The notes under the pieces: generated by a model | Told to the model about the DNA's origin: nothing | Databases searched by the model: none | The model's input: only the letters and a program-made list of their open reading frames with translations | Program-made: the position numbers and the translations under genes | Assembly: GCF_003053845.1 (NCBI RefSeq) | Contig: NZ_QAYG01000003.1 | Coordinates: forward strand, 62,001-126,000 | DNA: 64,000 nucleotides | Direction of reading: 5' to 3' | Origin: Breoghania corrubedonensis | Lineage (GTDB): Bacteria > Pseudomonadota > Alphaproteobacteria > Rhizobiales > Stappiaceae | Shown here: piece after piece, positions 19,618 through 28,987 of the stretch | Numbering within the stretch: position 1 is the first letter of the stretch | Layout of the letters: each line of letters starts with the position of its first letter

Positions 19618-20868
19618 CTACCTGTCACAGGGGACTTCAGTGAAGACGCTCCAGTCGGAATGAGCCCGACCGCGTTCAACGGCCCTTTCCATCTTTTCGA
19701 TGATGAGCGGTGCGTAGTCCAGCGAGCGTGAGGTCGCCTCGGACACCGCGCGCATGAGCTTCACATCCTTTAGGCCACCAACCAGCTCAAATCCGACCTC
19801 TGTCTGAAATTCCTGGTCGCGTATCTTTGCCGCGTACAACTTGAGCGTCGGATTGGCATAGCTGGCGTCGAACAGCCGGCCGTAAAAGGCACGATCAATG
19901 CCCACTGCGTCAGCAAAGGCGTAGATCTGACCCATCAGCTCCATGTTGGACACGGCAAAATAGTTGACCGACAGCTTCGCATGATTGGCCAGGCCGGGGT
20001 CTTCGCCGAGAACCATGGTCATGCCGGAATAGGTCGCACAGACAGGCTTGCAGCGCTCCACCGCCTCTTTGTCGCCGGCCATGAGCGTAATCAGGTCTCC
20101 CGCTTCAGCCGCGCGCGGGCGTCCGACGACGGCGCCCGACACGAAGTGCGTGCCGTGTTCGCGGTGCAGCTGAGCCATCTCCCTCGCCAGATCGGGCGAG
20201 ATGGTGGTGGCGCACAAGTGAATGCCCCCGGGTGCCAGACCCGCCAGAATGCCATCAGGCGACGTGACGATGTCGCGCACGGATTGGTCGTCCATGAGAC
20301 TGGTCACGACGATGCTGGCTTGAGCGGCTGCGTCGCGCGGGCTTTTTGCCAAGAGCGCACCGTGATCGACAAACGCCTGCGCCTTCGCCGCGGTGCGGTT
20401 GAATACGACGAGCGGAATGCCATTCTTCTGTATGTTATGCGCCAGACCGGCGCCCATCTTGCCAAGACCGATGACGGCCACCTTTTCTGCCGAGGTCGGC
20501 GTCGCGCTCGGCCCCTTCATCGCCTGGATCAGGCTGGCGAACCACTGCGCCACCGAAGCATCCCCGACAAGGCGAAGGTCTGCGGTTTCAAGGGCCCTCG
20601 CGACGGCCTGCGGGTCGCGGGAGGTCATCGCCTTGAACGCAATGTCAGCGTCTTTCCAGATCATCGTCACGTCGGCGTCGCCCCGCCCACCGGACCTGGT
20701 GAAGACCTGTCCTTTGCCGAGAACGAATACGCGGCCGACGCGATGATCTTCGGTCTGAATCCAGATCGAGGCGGTGCGCGCCTGCAACCGGCTGCGTAGC
20801 AGCTCGTTGTTGCGACGCGCGAAGCGCAGCTTCATCGACAGCGCAAACAGCAGAAGTGAAAGTTTCAT
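19618..20868 (-). CDS. SCP2-like domain fused to a 3-hydroxyisobutyrate-type dehydrogenase
   Basis: A 416 aa fusion. Residues about 25-115 resemble an SCP2 sterol-carrier-type lipid-binding domain (RTASIWIQTEDHRVGRVF, DADVTMIWKDADIAFKAM, ADLRLVGDASVAQWFASL). Residues about 128-416 are a beta-hydroxyacid dehydrogenase with the Rossmann motif VAVIGLGKMGAGLA, the substrate-binding region VSGAVVGRPRAAEAGD, and the catalytic lysine in ANHAKLSVNYF. Family members oxidise 3-hydroxy acids with NAD(P). The lipid-binding domain suggests a hydrophobic or acyl substrate, which is inference. It is divergent from a TetR regulator, with a palindromic operator between them. Confidence 0.8.
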   Translation of the reverse strand: MKLSLLLFALSMKLRFARRNNELLRSRLQARTASIWIQTEDHRVGRVFVLGKGQVFTRSGGRGDADVTMIWKDADIAFKAMTSRDPQAVARALETADLRLVGDASVAQWFASLIQAMKGPSATPTSAEKVAVIGLGKMGAGLAHNIQKNGIPLVVFNRTAAKAQAFVDHGALLAKSPRDAAAQASIVVTSLMDDQSVRDIVTSPDGILAGLAPGGIHLCATTISPDLAREMAQLHREHGTHFVSGAVVGRPRAAEAGDLITLMAGDKEAVERCKPVCATYSGMTMVLGEDPGLANHAKLSVNYFAVSNMELMGQIYAFADAVGIDRAFYGRLFDASYANPTLKLYAAKIRDQEFQTEVGFELVGGLKDVKLMRAVSEATSRSLDYAPLIIEKMERAVERGRAHSDWSVFTEVPCDR

Positions 20869-20914
20869 CTGAAGCTCCTTTCGAGCTTGAAACTGAATGT
20901 TGTGAGCTTAAAAT

Positions 20915-20929
20915 ATGAGCAATGCTCAT
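20915..20929. promoter_or_regulatory. Palindromic operator between the SCP2–dehydrogenase and TetR genes
   Basis: ATGAGCAATGCTCAT is a perfect 6-3-6 inverted repeat in the 105 bp divergent intergenic region, with AT-rich flanks. TetR-family repressors encoded next to such sites usually bind them and control both promoters. Location and symmetry support this; binding is inferred. Confidence 0.7.
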
Positions 20930-20973
20930 GTTTTTAAACTCGCATTCAGAAACCAGCCACTGCGACGGGGCGC

Positions 20974-21591
20974 ATGATGAAATCCATTGATTATTATAGG
21001 AAAAATCCGAAGCAAGCCCGTTCGCAGGCGACCGTTGACGCGATACTGGAAGCCGCAGCTCGGATTTTGCAGGCCGAAGGGCCCCGAGCGGCTACAACCA
21101 ATGCCATCGCCCGACTTGCCGGTGTCGGCATTGGAACGCTGTACCAGTATTTCCCCGACAAGAACGCCATCCTGATCACTCTTGCGCGCCAGGAACTGGC
21201 ACTCACGGGCGAGGCGGTGAACGCGGGAATGTCACCGCCCATGGACGCAGGCGAGAACGTGGATCCTTTGCGCGTGAGCATTCATGCCCTTATTCAGGGG
21301 TTCAAAGGGCGCCTGCGTACGCGAAAGGCTCTCATCGAAGCCTTGATCGCCAACGGCCTGACGGAGGAGCTGACATTCCCGGTCGACCTTGCAATGAAGG
21401 AGGTCCTGGCGGCGGGAACCGAAGGCGGCGATGCTGGCGGGTCCGGGATGACCCCGGTCAAAGCCTACGTCCTCACTCGCGCAATCGTCGGTGTGATCCG
21501 CTCGGCGGCTATGGAGGAGACGGCCTATTTTGGAACACAAGAGTTTGAGGATGAATTGGTGAAGCTGGCTCACGGGTTGATGGCGGTGTAG
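20974..21591 (+). CDS. TetR/AcrR family transcriptional regulator
   Basis: 205 aa. The N-terminal helix-turn-helix has the TetR pattern QATVDAILEAAARILQ, then TTNAIARLAGVGIGTLYQYF, DKNAILITLA. The C-terminal ligand-binding half (residues about 80-205) is unassigned. It most likely represses itself and the divergent SCP2–dehydrogenase gene through the palindrome at 20915-20929. The ATG at 20974 is followed at once by a second ATG (20977), so the true start could be either. The effector is unknown; the target's lipid-binding domain hints at an acyl compound, which is speculation. Confidence 0.9.
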   Translation: MMKSIDYYRKNPKQARSQATVDAILEAAARILQAEGPRAATTNAIARLAGVGIGTLYQYFPDKNAILITLARQELALTGEAVNAGMSPPMDAGENVDPLRVSIHALIQGFKGRLRTRKALIEALIANGLTEELTFPVDLAMKEVLAAGTEGGDAGGSGMTPVKAYVLTRAIVGVIRSAAMEETAYFGTQEFEDELVKLAHGLMAV

Positions 21592-21833
21592 ATGTCGACG
21601 CCCTTACAGCTTCAGGCTTCCGATATCACCGCGGGCAATGACAGCTTTCGGCAGGTCGCCGAATTGACCACAACGACCAAAATGGGGCACAAAGCGGCCC
21701 TCCGCCCATGGGCGCCTGGCGTCCGCTCCGGGCCGAAATTCCCCCGTGTCTTTTCCGCACGAACTAACCCCAGCACAACCCGCTCGTCCGCGCCCCACAT
21801 GCGCGCGAGGCACCGTTTCCTACGCGCGCCGTC

Positions 21834-22739
21834 CTACCCGCGCCGGCTCAGCCGTCTTTCGCGCAGCACGATGTAGACGCCGCTGGCGATGATCACGCCT
21901 GCGCCGAGATAGGTCGCGGCGTCGGGGATTTCGTGCCAGATGAGCCAGCCCAGCGCGGTGGCCCAGATCAGCGCCGTGTAATCCATCGGCGCGACGACCG
22001 CCGCCGGGGCGAAGCGGAAGGCCTGGGTGATCAGCGTGATGCCCCCCGTGCCGAAGGTCGCCACGCCGAGGAAAAGCCAGATGTCCTGCGCCCGGACCCC
22101 GATCCACACGAACGGGACGATGACGCCGCTCATCACGGCGCTGGTGGCGGTGAGATAGAACAGCAGCGTCCACACGCTCTCGCGCTTGTCCACCCAGCGC
22201 GCGCTGATCATCAGCAGCGCGTAGAGGAAGGCCGTCGCGATGGGCAGCAGCGAGGCCGTCTGGAAGGTCGCGCCGCCCGGCCGCACGACGATGATCACGC
22301 CGCCAAGGCCGACAAGCACCGCCAGCCAGCGCCGCCAGCCGACCCGCTCGCGCAGCAGGATCGCCGAAAGCGCGGTGATGAACACCGGCGCGGCGAAGAC
22401 GAGGGCGGTCGCCTCGGCGAGCCCGAGATATTTCAGGCCGGTGAAGAAGCTGATCGTCGCGCAGATCCACAAGACGCCGCGCAGCGCATGGGCCTGTGGC
22501 CGGTAGGTGCGCAAGCCCGCCGTGCCCCCCATCGCGAGCGCCAGCACGAAGGCGAAGGGCAGGGCCAAGCTGTTGCGGAGGAACAGGATCTGCAAGGGCG
22601 AATAGGTCTCGATCAGCGTCTTGGCCAGGGCATCGTTGACGCAAAGCAGCGCCACCCCCGCGCACATCATGGTGATGCCCGCAAAGGTCTGCTTCCAGGG
22701 ATCGAGTGTGTCGGTCGTGGTCACGGCAGGAGTGTCCAA
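21834..22739 (-). CDS. DMT-superfamily permease (EamA domains)
   Basis: 301 aa with ten hydrophobic segments arranged as two EamA repeats, each near a conserved proline/glutamate region (YLGLAEATALVFAAPVFI in the first, ITQAFRFAPAAVVAPMDY in the second). The C-terminus (RERRLSRRG) is basic and cytoplasmic. Such proteins export or import small metabolites; the substrate is unknown. The longest frame starts with TTG at 22739, only a few bases from the terminator hairpin of the upstream GDH gene. A GTG at 22724 is an alternative. The next ATG would delete part of TM1. Confidence 0.85.
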   Translation of the reverse strand: MDTPAVTTTDTLDPWKQTFAGITMMCAGVALLCVNDALAKTLIETYSPLQILFLRNSLALPFAFVLALAMGGTAGLRTYRPQAHALRGVLWICATISFFTGLKYLGLAEATALVFAAPVFITALSAILLRERVGWRRWLAVLVGLGGVIIVVRPGGATFQTASLLPIATAFLYALLMISARWVDKRESVWTLLFYLTATSAVMSGVIVPFVWIGVRAQDIWLFLGVATFGTGGITLITQAFRFAPAAVVAPMDYTALIWATALGWLIWHEIPDAATYLGAGVIIASGVYIVLRERRLSRRG

Positions 22740-22740
22740 A

Positions 22741-22775
22741 GGGGGCGGGCCGGGGGATCATGTCCCGCCCCCTTT
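22741..22775 (-). terminator. Strong GC hairpin between GDH and the DMT permease
   Basis: On the minus strand, GGGGGCGGGAC pairs with GGCCCGCCCCC around a 10-base loop and is followed by TTT. It lies 100 bp after the glutamate dehydrogenase stop and directly before the start of the DMT permease. It probably ends GDH transcription and may also hinder permease translation. Confidence 0.6.
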
Positions 22776-22872
22776 ATCGAACAGGACGCGAAGGCGGGAA
22801 AGGGCGCCTTAGCCGGAAACGGTTCGCCCGTGCGTCCCGGTTCCGCGCGCGCCACGTAACCCCGGTCTTCAT

Positions 22873-25800
22873 TCACCCGCGTGCGAGATCCCCCAGCAGG
22901 CTCGCGGCGACCGAGAATTTCGAGACCGTCAGTGCGTCCGTCTCGGTGATTTCCGTCACCGCACGCGTGGTGCGCGTGACGTCTTCCTTGCGGGCGGCGA
23001 CCCAGGTGTCCATTGCCTGGTCGATCTTGCCGTCGGCCGATTTCAGCACCTCCGCCGTGATGCGGCGATGGGCGGCGGCGAGCGTGGAGCGGGCGCGGTC
23101 CAGCGCCAGCCCGTCATAGTAGTCCGAGATCCGGAGATCCTGGGCCAGCGCGTCGATGCGGCCGATGCGAAAGGTGGAGGAGACGTCGAAGAACACCGGC
23201 GCCACCTCTTCCGGCGCGCGGCCCGCGTGCTCGGCGATCAGGATGATGTTGGGGATCATCATGTCGACGCCGAGCCGCGCGATGCGGTTGGCGAGCGAGG
23301 CCGGCACGCCCGCCTGTTCCCATTCGCGGCCCTGTTTCGCGATGCGGGTGCGCAGCGCGTCGGGCAGGATGTCGGGCAGGCGCGGGGAGAGAAGGGCGAT
23401 GCCCGCCTGGAACCGCCCGATAACCGCCTCGATCCCCTCGCCAAACGAGATCTCGCGCAGGAACCAGACTGTCTGGTCATGAACCAGGTCCTGCACGGCG
23501 GAATAGAGTTCCAGCTGGGTCGTGCCCGGCACCTTCGCGTCCAGCTCGTCGATCTCGCCGTTCAGCGTGATCAGCCGGTAGGAGCCGCGCACGGCGGCGA
23601 AGGCCTGCGCGATCTGCGCCGCGTCCGCGCCGGTCTGGTCGCCGATGCGGGTGAGGAAGGTCGGCCCGCCACGGTTGATGATCGAGTTCGCCAGCATGGT
23701 GGAGATGATGTCCCGGCGCAGCCGGTGGCCGGAAATCTCCTCGTGGTAGCGTTCCTGCATTTCGGGCGGGAAATAGCGGAAGAGTTCCTGGCCGAGATAG
23801 GCGTCGTCCGGCACGCCGGAGGAAAGCAGCACGTCGTGCAGCGTCAGCTTGGCATAGGCCAGCAGCACGGCGATTTCCGGCCGCGTCAGCGTTGTGCCGG
23901 TCTTGGCCATGTCCTCGAGCGTCAGGTCGTCGGGCAGATACTCCACCGAGCGGTCGAGCAGGCCTTGCGATTCAAGCTGGCGCATCATGCGCGCCTGATA
24001 GCCGAAATCCTCCATGCCGCGTAGCGACGAGAGCGAGATCGCCAGCGTCTGCAGGTAGTTGTTGCGAAGCACCAGGTCCGCCACCTCATCCGTCATGGAG
24101 GCGAGGAGCTCGTTGCGGGCCGGGATCGTCAGCCGGCCGGAGCGCACTGCCGCGCCGAGCGCGATCTTGATGTTGACCTCCATGTCGGAGGAGTTGACGC
24201 CGGCCGAATTGTCGATCGCATCGGAATTGCAGCGCCCGCCCTTTCGGGCATACTCGATGCGCGCCTTCTGGGTGACCCCGAGGTTCGCGCCCTCGCCGAT
24301 GACCTTGCAGTTGAGCTCCTTGGCGGTAACGCGGATGGCGTCGTTGGCGCGGTCGCCGGCATCCGCGTCCGTCTCCGTTGTGGCGCGCACATAGGTTCCG
24401 ATGCCGCCGAACCACAGCAGATCGGCCTTTGCCCGCAGGATCGCGCTCATGATCTCCGACGGCGCGGCACGCGGCTTGGAAAGGCCAAGGGCTGCCTGGG
24501 CTTGCAGAGAAAGGTCGATCGATTTCGCCTGGCGGGAGAACACGCCGCCGCCTTCGGAAATCTTCGTCGCATCATAATCCTGCCAGGACGACCGGCCCAT
24601 CTCGAACAGTCGCTTGCGCTCGGCAAAGCTCAATGCCGCATCGGGATCGGGATCGATGAAGATGTCGCGATGGTCGAAGGCCGCGATCAGCCGGATCTGC
24701 TCGGACAACAGCATGCCGTTGCCGAAGACGTCGCCGGACATGTCGCCGACACCGACCACGGTGAAGGGCGTGGTCTGGATGTCGATGTCCATCTCGCGGA
24801 AGTGGCGCTTGACCGCCTCCCACGCGCCGCGTGCCGTGATGCCCATCTTCTTGTGATCGTAGCCGGCCGAGCCGCCCGACGCGAACGCATCGCCCAGCCA
24901 GAAGCCGTGCGCCTCTGAAATCGCGTTGGCGGTGTCGGAGAAGGTCGCGGTGCCCTTGTCGGCGGCCACCACCAGATAGGGGTCGTCGTCATCGTGGCGG
25001 ATGACGTCGGGCGGCGGCACCACCGTGTCGCCATCGAGATTGTCGGTGATGTCGAGCAGCGTTGAGACGAAGATCTTGTAGGCGGCCGTGCCTTCGGCGA
25101 AGATTTCCTCGCGCGTGCCGCCGGCCGGCAACCATTTCGGCACGAAGCCGCCCTTGGCGCCGACCGGCACAATGACGGCGTTCTTCACCTGCTGCGCCTT
25201 CACGAGGCCCAGAACCTCGGTGCGGAAATCCTGCGGCCGGTCGGACCAGCGCAAGCCACCGCGCGCCACCTTGCCAAAGCGCAGGTGCAGGCCTTCCACG
25301 CGAGGGCTGTAGACGAAGATCTCGCGGAAGGGCCTGGGCTGCGGCATGCCCTCGATGCGGTGCGGATCGACCTTGAAGGCGAAGACCGGCACGTCCGCGT
25401 CACCCGGTTCGCGCTGGGCCGTCGGCTGGTGGAAATTCGTGCGCAGCATGGCGGCGATGACCGCCATGAAGTGGCGCAGGATGCGGTCGTCGTCGAGGCT
25501 CGAGACGTCGTCGAGCGCGGCCATGATCTCATGTTCGATGCGGGCGGCGCTGAGCGATGCGTCGGCGTCGGAATGGCCGGGGTCGAAGCGGGTATGGAAG
25601 AGCTCGACCAGCTTGGCCGCGACCGCGGGGTAGCGCCCGAGCGTTCCCCACATGTAGTCCTCGGAATAGCGCACGCGGATCTGGCGCAGGTAGCGCGAGA
25701 GCGCGCGCAGCATGGCGATGTCGCGCCAGCCGAGATTGGCCGAAAGCACCAGCGCGTTGTAGCCGTCGCTCTCCGCCGTATCGCTCCACACCGCCATGAA

Positions 25801-27711
25801 CAGCCCTTCCAGCCGCCGCAGAAGGTCGTCGTGCAGGTCGAGCGGCGCCTCGAAACGGGAATCGAGCGTCAGATCGTGCAGATAGGACATCTGCCCTTGC
25901 GCCGGCGTGATGCGGTAGGTGCGCTCGTTGATGACGCGAAAGCCCATGTTCTCCAGCATCGGCACGCGGGCCGAAAGCGGGATCGGCGTTTCGTGGTGAT
26001 AGACCTTGAGCGACACCCGGTGGTCGCCGTCGCTCTCGCGGCGGTAGAAATCGATCGCCGTATGGTTTGCGGGGCTCAGGGCCTCGATGATGGCGATGTC
26101 GGCAAGCGCGGTCGAGGCGTCAAAGGCCTCTTTGTAGCCGGCCTGGAAGGCCTCCTGGTAGCGATTGGCGACCGTGCGCGCTTCCTCCGGCTCGTAGACC
26201 TTGTCAAGCGCGGCGTGCAGGTCGTCGGCCCAGGTACGCACGATGCCGGCCACCGCGCTTTCCAGCTCCTCGCGATCGGGATCGGGCGTGGTGCCCTCGT
26301 AATGGCCGATGATGAAGTGGACGCGAACCAGCGGGCCTTCGGGGTAGGTCACATACCAGGCGGAGACGCGGCCTTCGTAGATGCCGGCGAAATAGTCGCC
26401 GATGCGGATGCGCACGTCGGTGTTGTAGCGATCGCGCGGCAGGAAGGCGAGGATGGAGACGAAGCGGTCGAACTCGTCGCGGCGCGGCAGGATGCGGATG
26501 CGCGGACGCTCCAGAAGCTGGAGTATGGCGTCGGCGTTTTCCAGAAGCAGCGCGTCGTTGACCTGAAAGAGCTCGTCGCGCGGATAGGCTTCCAGAATAT
26601 TGGCCAGCGCGCGCCCCGAGTGGCTGTGCGGATCGTAGCCGGCGGTGGCGAGGCAGCGTTCCACCTTGCGTCCGAGATACGGGATGGTGCGCACGGATTC
26701 GGTGTAGATGGTGGCCGCGAAGAGGCCGACGATGCGCAATTCGCCCGCCAGCCGGCCGTCCTCTTCGAACAGCTTCACGCCGATATAGTCCATGTGCGTG
26801 CGACGATGGACCTGGCTCTTGACGTTGGCCTTGGAGATGATGAGCGGCTGCGGTCTCAGCAGGAACTCGCGGATTTCCGGCGTCATCACCACGAATTCGC
26901 GGCCCTTGCGCAGCACGTAGACGCCGGGGTCGGTGAGGACGCCCAGCCCGGTGCCCTGCTCGCGGGTGAGCGCACCCGCCTCCACCCCGCCCTCGAAGCG
27001 GTAGACGCGCATGCCGAGGAAGGTGAAATTGTCGTCCTGCAGCCAGTCGAGGAATTCGATCGCTTCCTCCAGTTCCTCCCCGGAGACGCCGGGAGGCGGT
27101 GTGCGGCGATAGCCATCGACCGCTTCGGCGAGCCGCGTACGCATCGGTTGCCAGTCGTTGACGGCGAGGCGCACGTTGCGCGCCACATCGTCCAGCCGCT
27201 GGGCGAGGCCGGAACGAACCTCCGCCGACACGATGCGCGCGACGTGGATATGGACGATGCTTTCCTTCGTGGTGCGTTCGCCCTTGGCCTGGCTTGAGAC
27301 AAGCGCGCCGGCCGCGTCGCGTTCCACGTTCGCGATCGGATGCACCATGAGATGCACGTCGAGGCCGCTGTCCTGGACCTCGCCCATGATGGAATCGACC
27401 AGGAACGGCATGTTGTCGTTGACGACCTCGATCACCGTGACGTGGTGATGGCGGGTGGCGCTGGTGGCGAAATCGGGATTGAACACCTGGATGCGGGGCG
27501 TGGCCGGAGCGCGCGTGGCGAAGTCATTCCACGAGGTGCGGGCGAAGGCGGCGAGTTCCTCCGCCGAATAGGGAACGATGTCTTCCGCCGCCGCGTGCCT
27601 GAAAAGAGCCTGGGCGTACTGGCCGAGATCTTCTCCATTGCCGCCGCCGGAAAGCTCGTGACGCATGGCCTCGAGAAGCTGGCTCTTGCGCGTTTCCTTC
27701 GGGTCCGTCAT
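22873..27711 (-). CDS. NAD-specific glutamate dehydrogenase, large (about 180 kDa) type
   Basis: 1612 aa, the usual length for the GDH-180 class found in alphaproteobacteria, Pseudomonas and Streptomyces. It deaminates glutamate to 2-oxoglutarate and ammonium with NAD, mainly for glutamate catabolism. The long N-terminal regulatory part contains ACT-like segments (HHVTVIEVVNDNMPFLVDS). The catalytic core (about residues 700-1200) has KVARGGLRWSDRPQDFRTE, VGAKGGFVPK, the NAD-binding VVGVGDMSGDVFGNG, and GEGANLGVTQKAR. I chose the ATG at 27711, which follows AAGGA; an in-frame ATG 99 bp upstream would add an unlikely low-complexity stretch. It is monocistronic, with a terminator hairpin downstream. 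Confidence 0.95.
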   Translation of the reverse strand: MTDPKETRKSQLLEAMRHELSGGGNGEDLGQYAQALFRHAAAEDIVPYSAEELAAFARTSWNDFATRAPATPRIQVFNPDFATSATRHHHVTVIEVVNDNMPFLVDSIMGEVQDSGLDVHLMVHPIANVERDAAGALVSSQAKGERTTKESIVHIHVARIVSAEVRSGLAQRLDDVARNVRLAVNDWQPMRTRLAEAVDGYRRTPPPGVSGEELEEAIEFLDWLQDDNFTFLGMRVYRFEGGVEAGALTREQGTGLGVLTDPGVYVLRKGREFVVMTPEIREFLLRPQPLIISKANVKSQVHRRTHMDYIGVKLFEEDGRLAGELRIVGLFAATIYTESVRTIPYLGRKVERCLATAGYDPHSHSGRALANILEAYPRDELFQVNDALLLENADAILQLLERPRIRILPRRDEFDRFVSILAFLPRDRYNTDVRIRIGDYFAGIYEGRVSAWYVTYPEGPLVRVHFIIGHYEGTTPDPDREELESAVAGIVRTWADDLHAALDKVYEPEEARTVANRYQEAFQAGYKEAFDASTALADIAIIEALSPANHTAIDFYRRESDGDHRVSLKVYHHETPIPLSARVPMLENMGFRVINERTYRITPAQGQMSYLHDLTLDSRFEAPLDLHDDLLRRLEGLFMAVWSDTAESDGYNALVLSANLGWRDIAMLRALSRYLRQIRVRYSEDYMWGTLGRYPAVAAKLVELFHTRFDPGHSDADASLSAARIEHEIMAALDDVSSLDDDRILRHFMAVIAAMLRTNFHQPTAQREPGDADVPVFAFKVDPHRIEGMPQPRPFREIFVYSPRVEGLHLRFGKVARGGLRWSDRPQDFRTEVLGLVKAQQVKNAVIVPVGAKGGFVPKWLPAGGTREEIFAEGTAAYKIFVSTLLDITDNLDGDTVVPPPDVIRHDDDDPYLVVAADKGTATFSDTANAISEAHGFWLGDAFASGGSAGYDHKKMGITARGAWEAVKRHFREMDIDIQTTPFTVVGVGDMSGDVFGNGMLLSEQIRLIAAFDHRDIFIDPDPDAALSFAERKRLFEMGRSSWQDYDATKISEGGGVFSRQAKSIDLSLQAQAALGLSKPRAAPSEIMSAILRAKADLLWFGGIGTYVRATTETDADAGDRANDAIRVTAKELNCKVIGEGANLGVTQKARIEYARKGGRCNSDAIDNSAGVNSSDMEVNIKIALGAAVRSGRLTIPARNELLASMTDEVADLVLRNNYLQTLAISLSSLRGMEDFGYQARMMRQLESQGLLDRSVEYLPDDLTLEDMAKTGTTLTRPEIAVLLAYAKLTLHDVLLSSGVPDDAYLGQELFRYFPPEMQERYHEEISGHRLRRDIISTMLANSIINRGGPTFLTRIGDQTGADAAQIAQAFAAVRGSYRLITLNGEIDELDAKVPGTTQLELYSAVQDLVHDQTVWFLREISFGEGIEAVIGRFQAGIALLSPRLPDILPDALRTRIAKQGREWEQAGVPASLANRIARLGVDMMIPNIILIAEHAGRAPEEVAPVFFDVSSTFRIGRIDALAQDLRISDYYDGLALDRARSTLAAAHRRITAEVLKSADGKIDQAMDTWVAARKEDVTRTTRAVTEITETDALTVSKFSVAASLLGDLARG

Positions 27712-28005
27712 TCGGAAGTCCTTCTTGTGGGCCGTTGCGTGCAGGCCCGCCCGGGCGGCTGCGAAAGCGGCGTTTGCTGAAGGATGTGCTTCAGCTTGAG
27801 GCGGGGTCAACCCGTTGTGGTAATGCTAAGCCCCTGAATTGTAAAAAAATCCCTCAAGGCCACCTGCGGAGTTCTACGAGGGAGTACGAGTCGATTGCCG
27901 CAACGGCGTCATTTCGGCATGCTCTGGTACCTCGTGCAAGGCGGCGACCGAAAAACCGCTTGTCCCTTGTGCGTGGAACCAGAACAGGCACCCGGGAGGA
28001 AGCGG

Positions 28006-28605
28006 ATGACAGGCGATATGACAGCCAAATTCGACACGCGCGTGACGGCACTTGATCTTGGCGCAGACGGGGGCGGGGGCGAGGTGAGCGAGGCGACGGC
28101 GCGCTATTTCGACAAGTGCGAGGAAAAGCTGGGTCTCGTGCCCAACGTGCTGAAGGCCTACGCTTTCGACGACGTGAAGCTGCGCGCCTTCACCGACATG
28201 TACAACGACCTGATGCTGGGAGCCTCGTCATTGTCGAAGCTGGAGCGCGAGATGATCGCGGTGGCGGTCTCCTCCGTGAACCACTGTTTTTATTGCCTCA
28301 CCGCGCACGGGGCGGCGGTCCGCCAATATTCCGGCGATCCCAAGCTTGGCGAACTGATGGTGATGAACTACCGGGTGGCGGATCTCACGCCCAAGCAGCG
28401 CGCCATGCTCGATTTCGCCGTGAAGCTGACGGAAAAACCGGCGGAGATCGTGGAGGCCGACCGACAGGTCTTGCGCGACGCGGGCTTTTCCGACCGCGAC
28501 ATCTGGGACATCGCCAGCGTGACGGGGTTCTTCAACATGTCGAACCGCGTGGCAGCCGCGACCGACATGCGGCCGAACGAGGAATATCACGGCATGGCGC
28601 GGTAG
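28006..28605 (+). CDS. Peroxidase-related AhpD-like (carboxymuconolactone decarboxylase fold) protein
   Basis: 199 aa. An all-helical AhpD-like protein with the redox motif CFYC in SSVNHCFYCLTAHGAA, the hallmark CxxC plus downstream His of this family. A proton-relay region (KLEREMIAVAVSS) precedes it, and DIWDIASVTGFFNMSNRVA follows near the C-terminus. Members act as alkylhydroperoxidases or in thiol-dependent peroxide reduction; the exact substrate is unknown. The ATG at 28006 has GGGAGGA at 27994-28000, so I prefer it over longer upstream frames. It is divergent from the GDH gene. Confidence 0.88.
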   Translation: MTGDMTAKFDTRVTALDLGADGGGGEVSEATARYFDKCEEKLGLVPNVLKAYAFDDVKLRAFTDMYNDLMLGASSLSKLEREMIAVAVSSVNHCFYCLTAHGAAVRQYSGDPKLGELMVMNYRVADLTPKQRAMLDFAVKLTEKPAEIVEADRQVLRDAGFSDRDIWDIASVTGFFNMSNRVAAATDMRPNEEYHGMAR

Positions 28606-28635
28606 GGGGGGCGGCGACGGGCGCTTTGTTCGGGT

Positions 28636-28652
28636 ATGGCAAAGTTTGCCAT
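28636..28652. promoter_or_regulatory. Perfect palindrome upstream of the orphan parD
   Basis: ATGGCAAAGTTTGCCAT is an 8-1-8 perfect inverted repeat 78 bp before the ParD start codon. ParD-type ribbon-helix-helix antitoxins bind palindromes in their own promoters, so this is a candidate autoregulatory operator. The distance is somewhat long. Confidence 0.45.
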
Positions 28653-28729
28653 TCTCGGAACCTGGGCTATCTTGCAAGCTTGGGTGGGGCAAAGCCCGGT
28701 TTTTTGGGTTACACTGGAAGGCGGAAATC

Positions 28730-28960
28730 ATGGCGACGATGAACGTATCGCTTCCCGACGCCATGAAAGCGTGGGTGGAAAGCCAGCGCGCCGACGGGCG
28801 CTACAGCAATGCCAGCGACTATGTCCGCGATCTGATCCGCAAGGATCAGGAACGGCAGGCGGCGACGGAACTGCTTCAGGCCGCGATCACCGAAGGCGTG
28901 GAGAGCGGCGAGCCGGTCGCTTTCGAGCCCGAGGATTTCAAGGCGCGCATAAACTATTAA
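28730..28960 (+). CDS. ParD-family antitoxin (orphan; C-terminus possibly replaced)
   Basis: 76 aa ribbon-helix-helix antitoxin of the ParD family: MATMNVSLPDAMKAWVESQ forms the DNA-binding strand and helix, and GRYSNASDYVRDLIRKDQ is the family signature. The C-terminal toxin-binding tail runs to EPEDFKARINY, whereas relatives usually end FKARMRA plus a few residues. Composition turns AT-rich exactly at the last codons, so the end is probably formed by inserted DNA. No ParE toxin follows; the next genes are unrelated and on the opposite strand. Either the toxin was lost to the insertion, or the antitoxin is kept as a solo regulator. Confidence 0.82.
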   Translation: MATMNVSLPDAMKAWVESQRADGRYSNASDYVRDLIRKDQERQAATELLQAAITEGVESGEPVAFEPEDFKARINY

Positions 28961-28987
28961 AGGGGAGCTCTGTTAGATATCTGTATT

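Noticed and set aside
21592-21876. A 94-codon frame downstream of the TetR gene resembling a small hypothetical protein
   Set aside because: Low-complexity, Arg/Pro/Ser-rich, and it overlaps the antisense end of the DMT permease. No ribosome-binding site and no family features.
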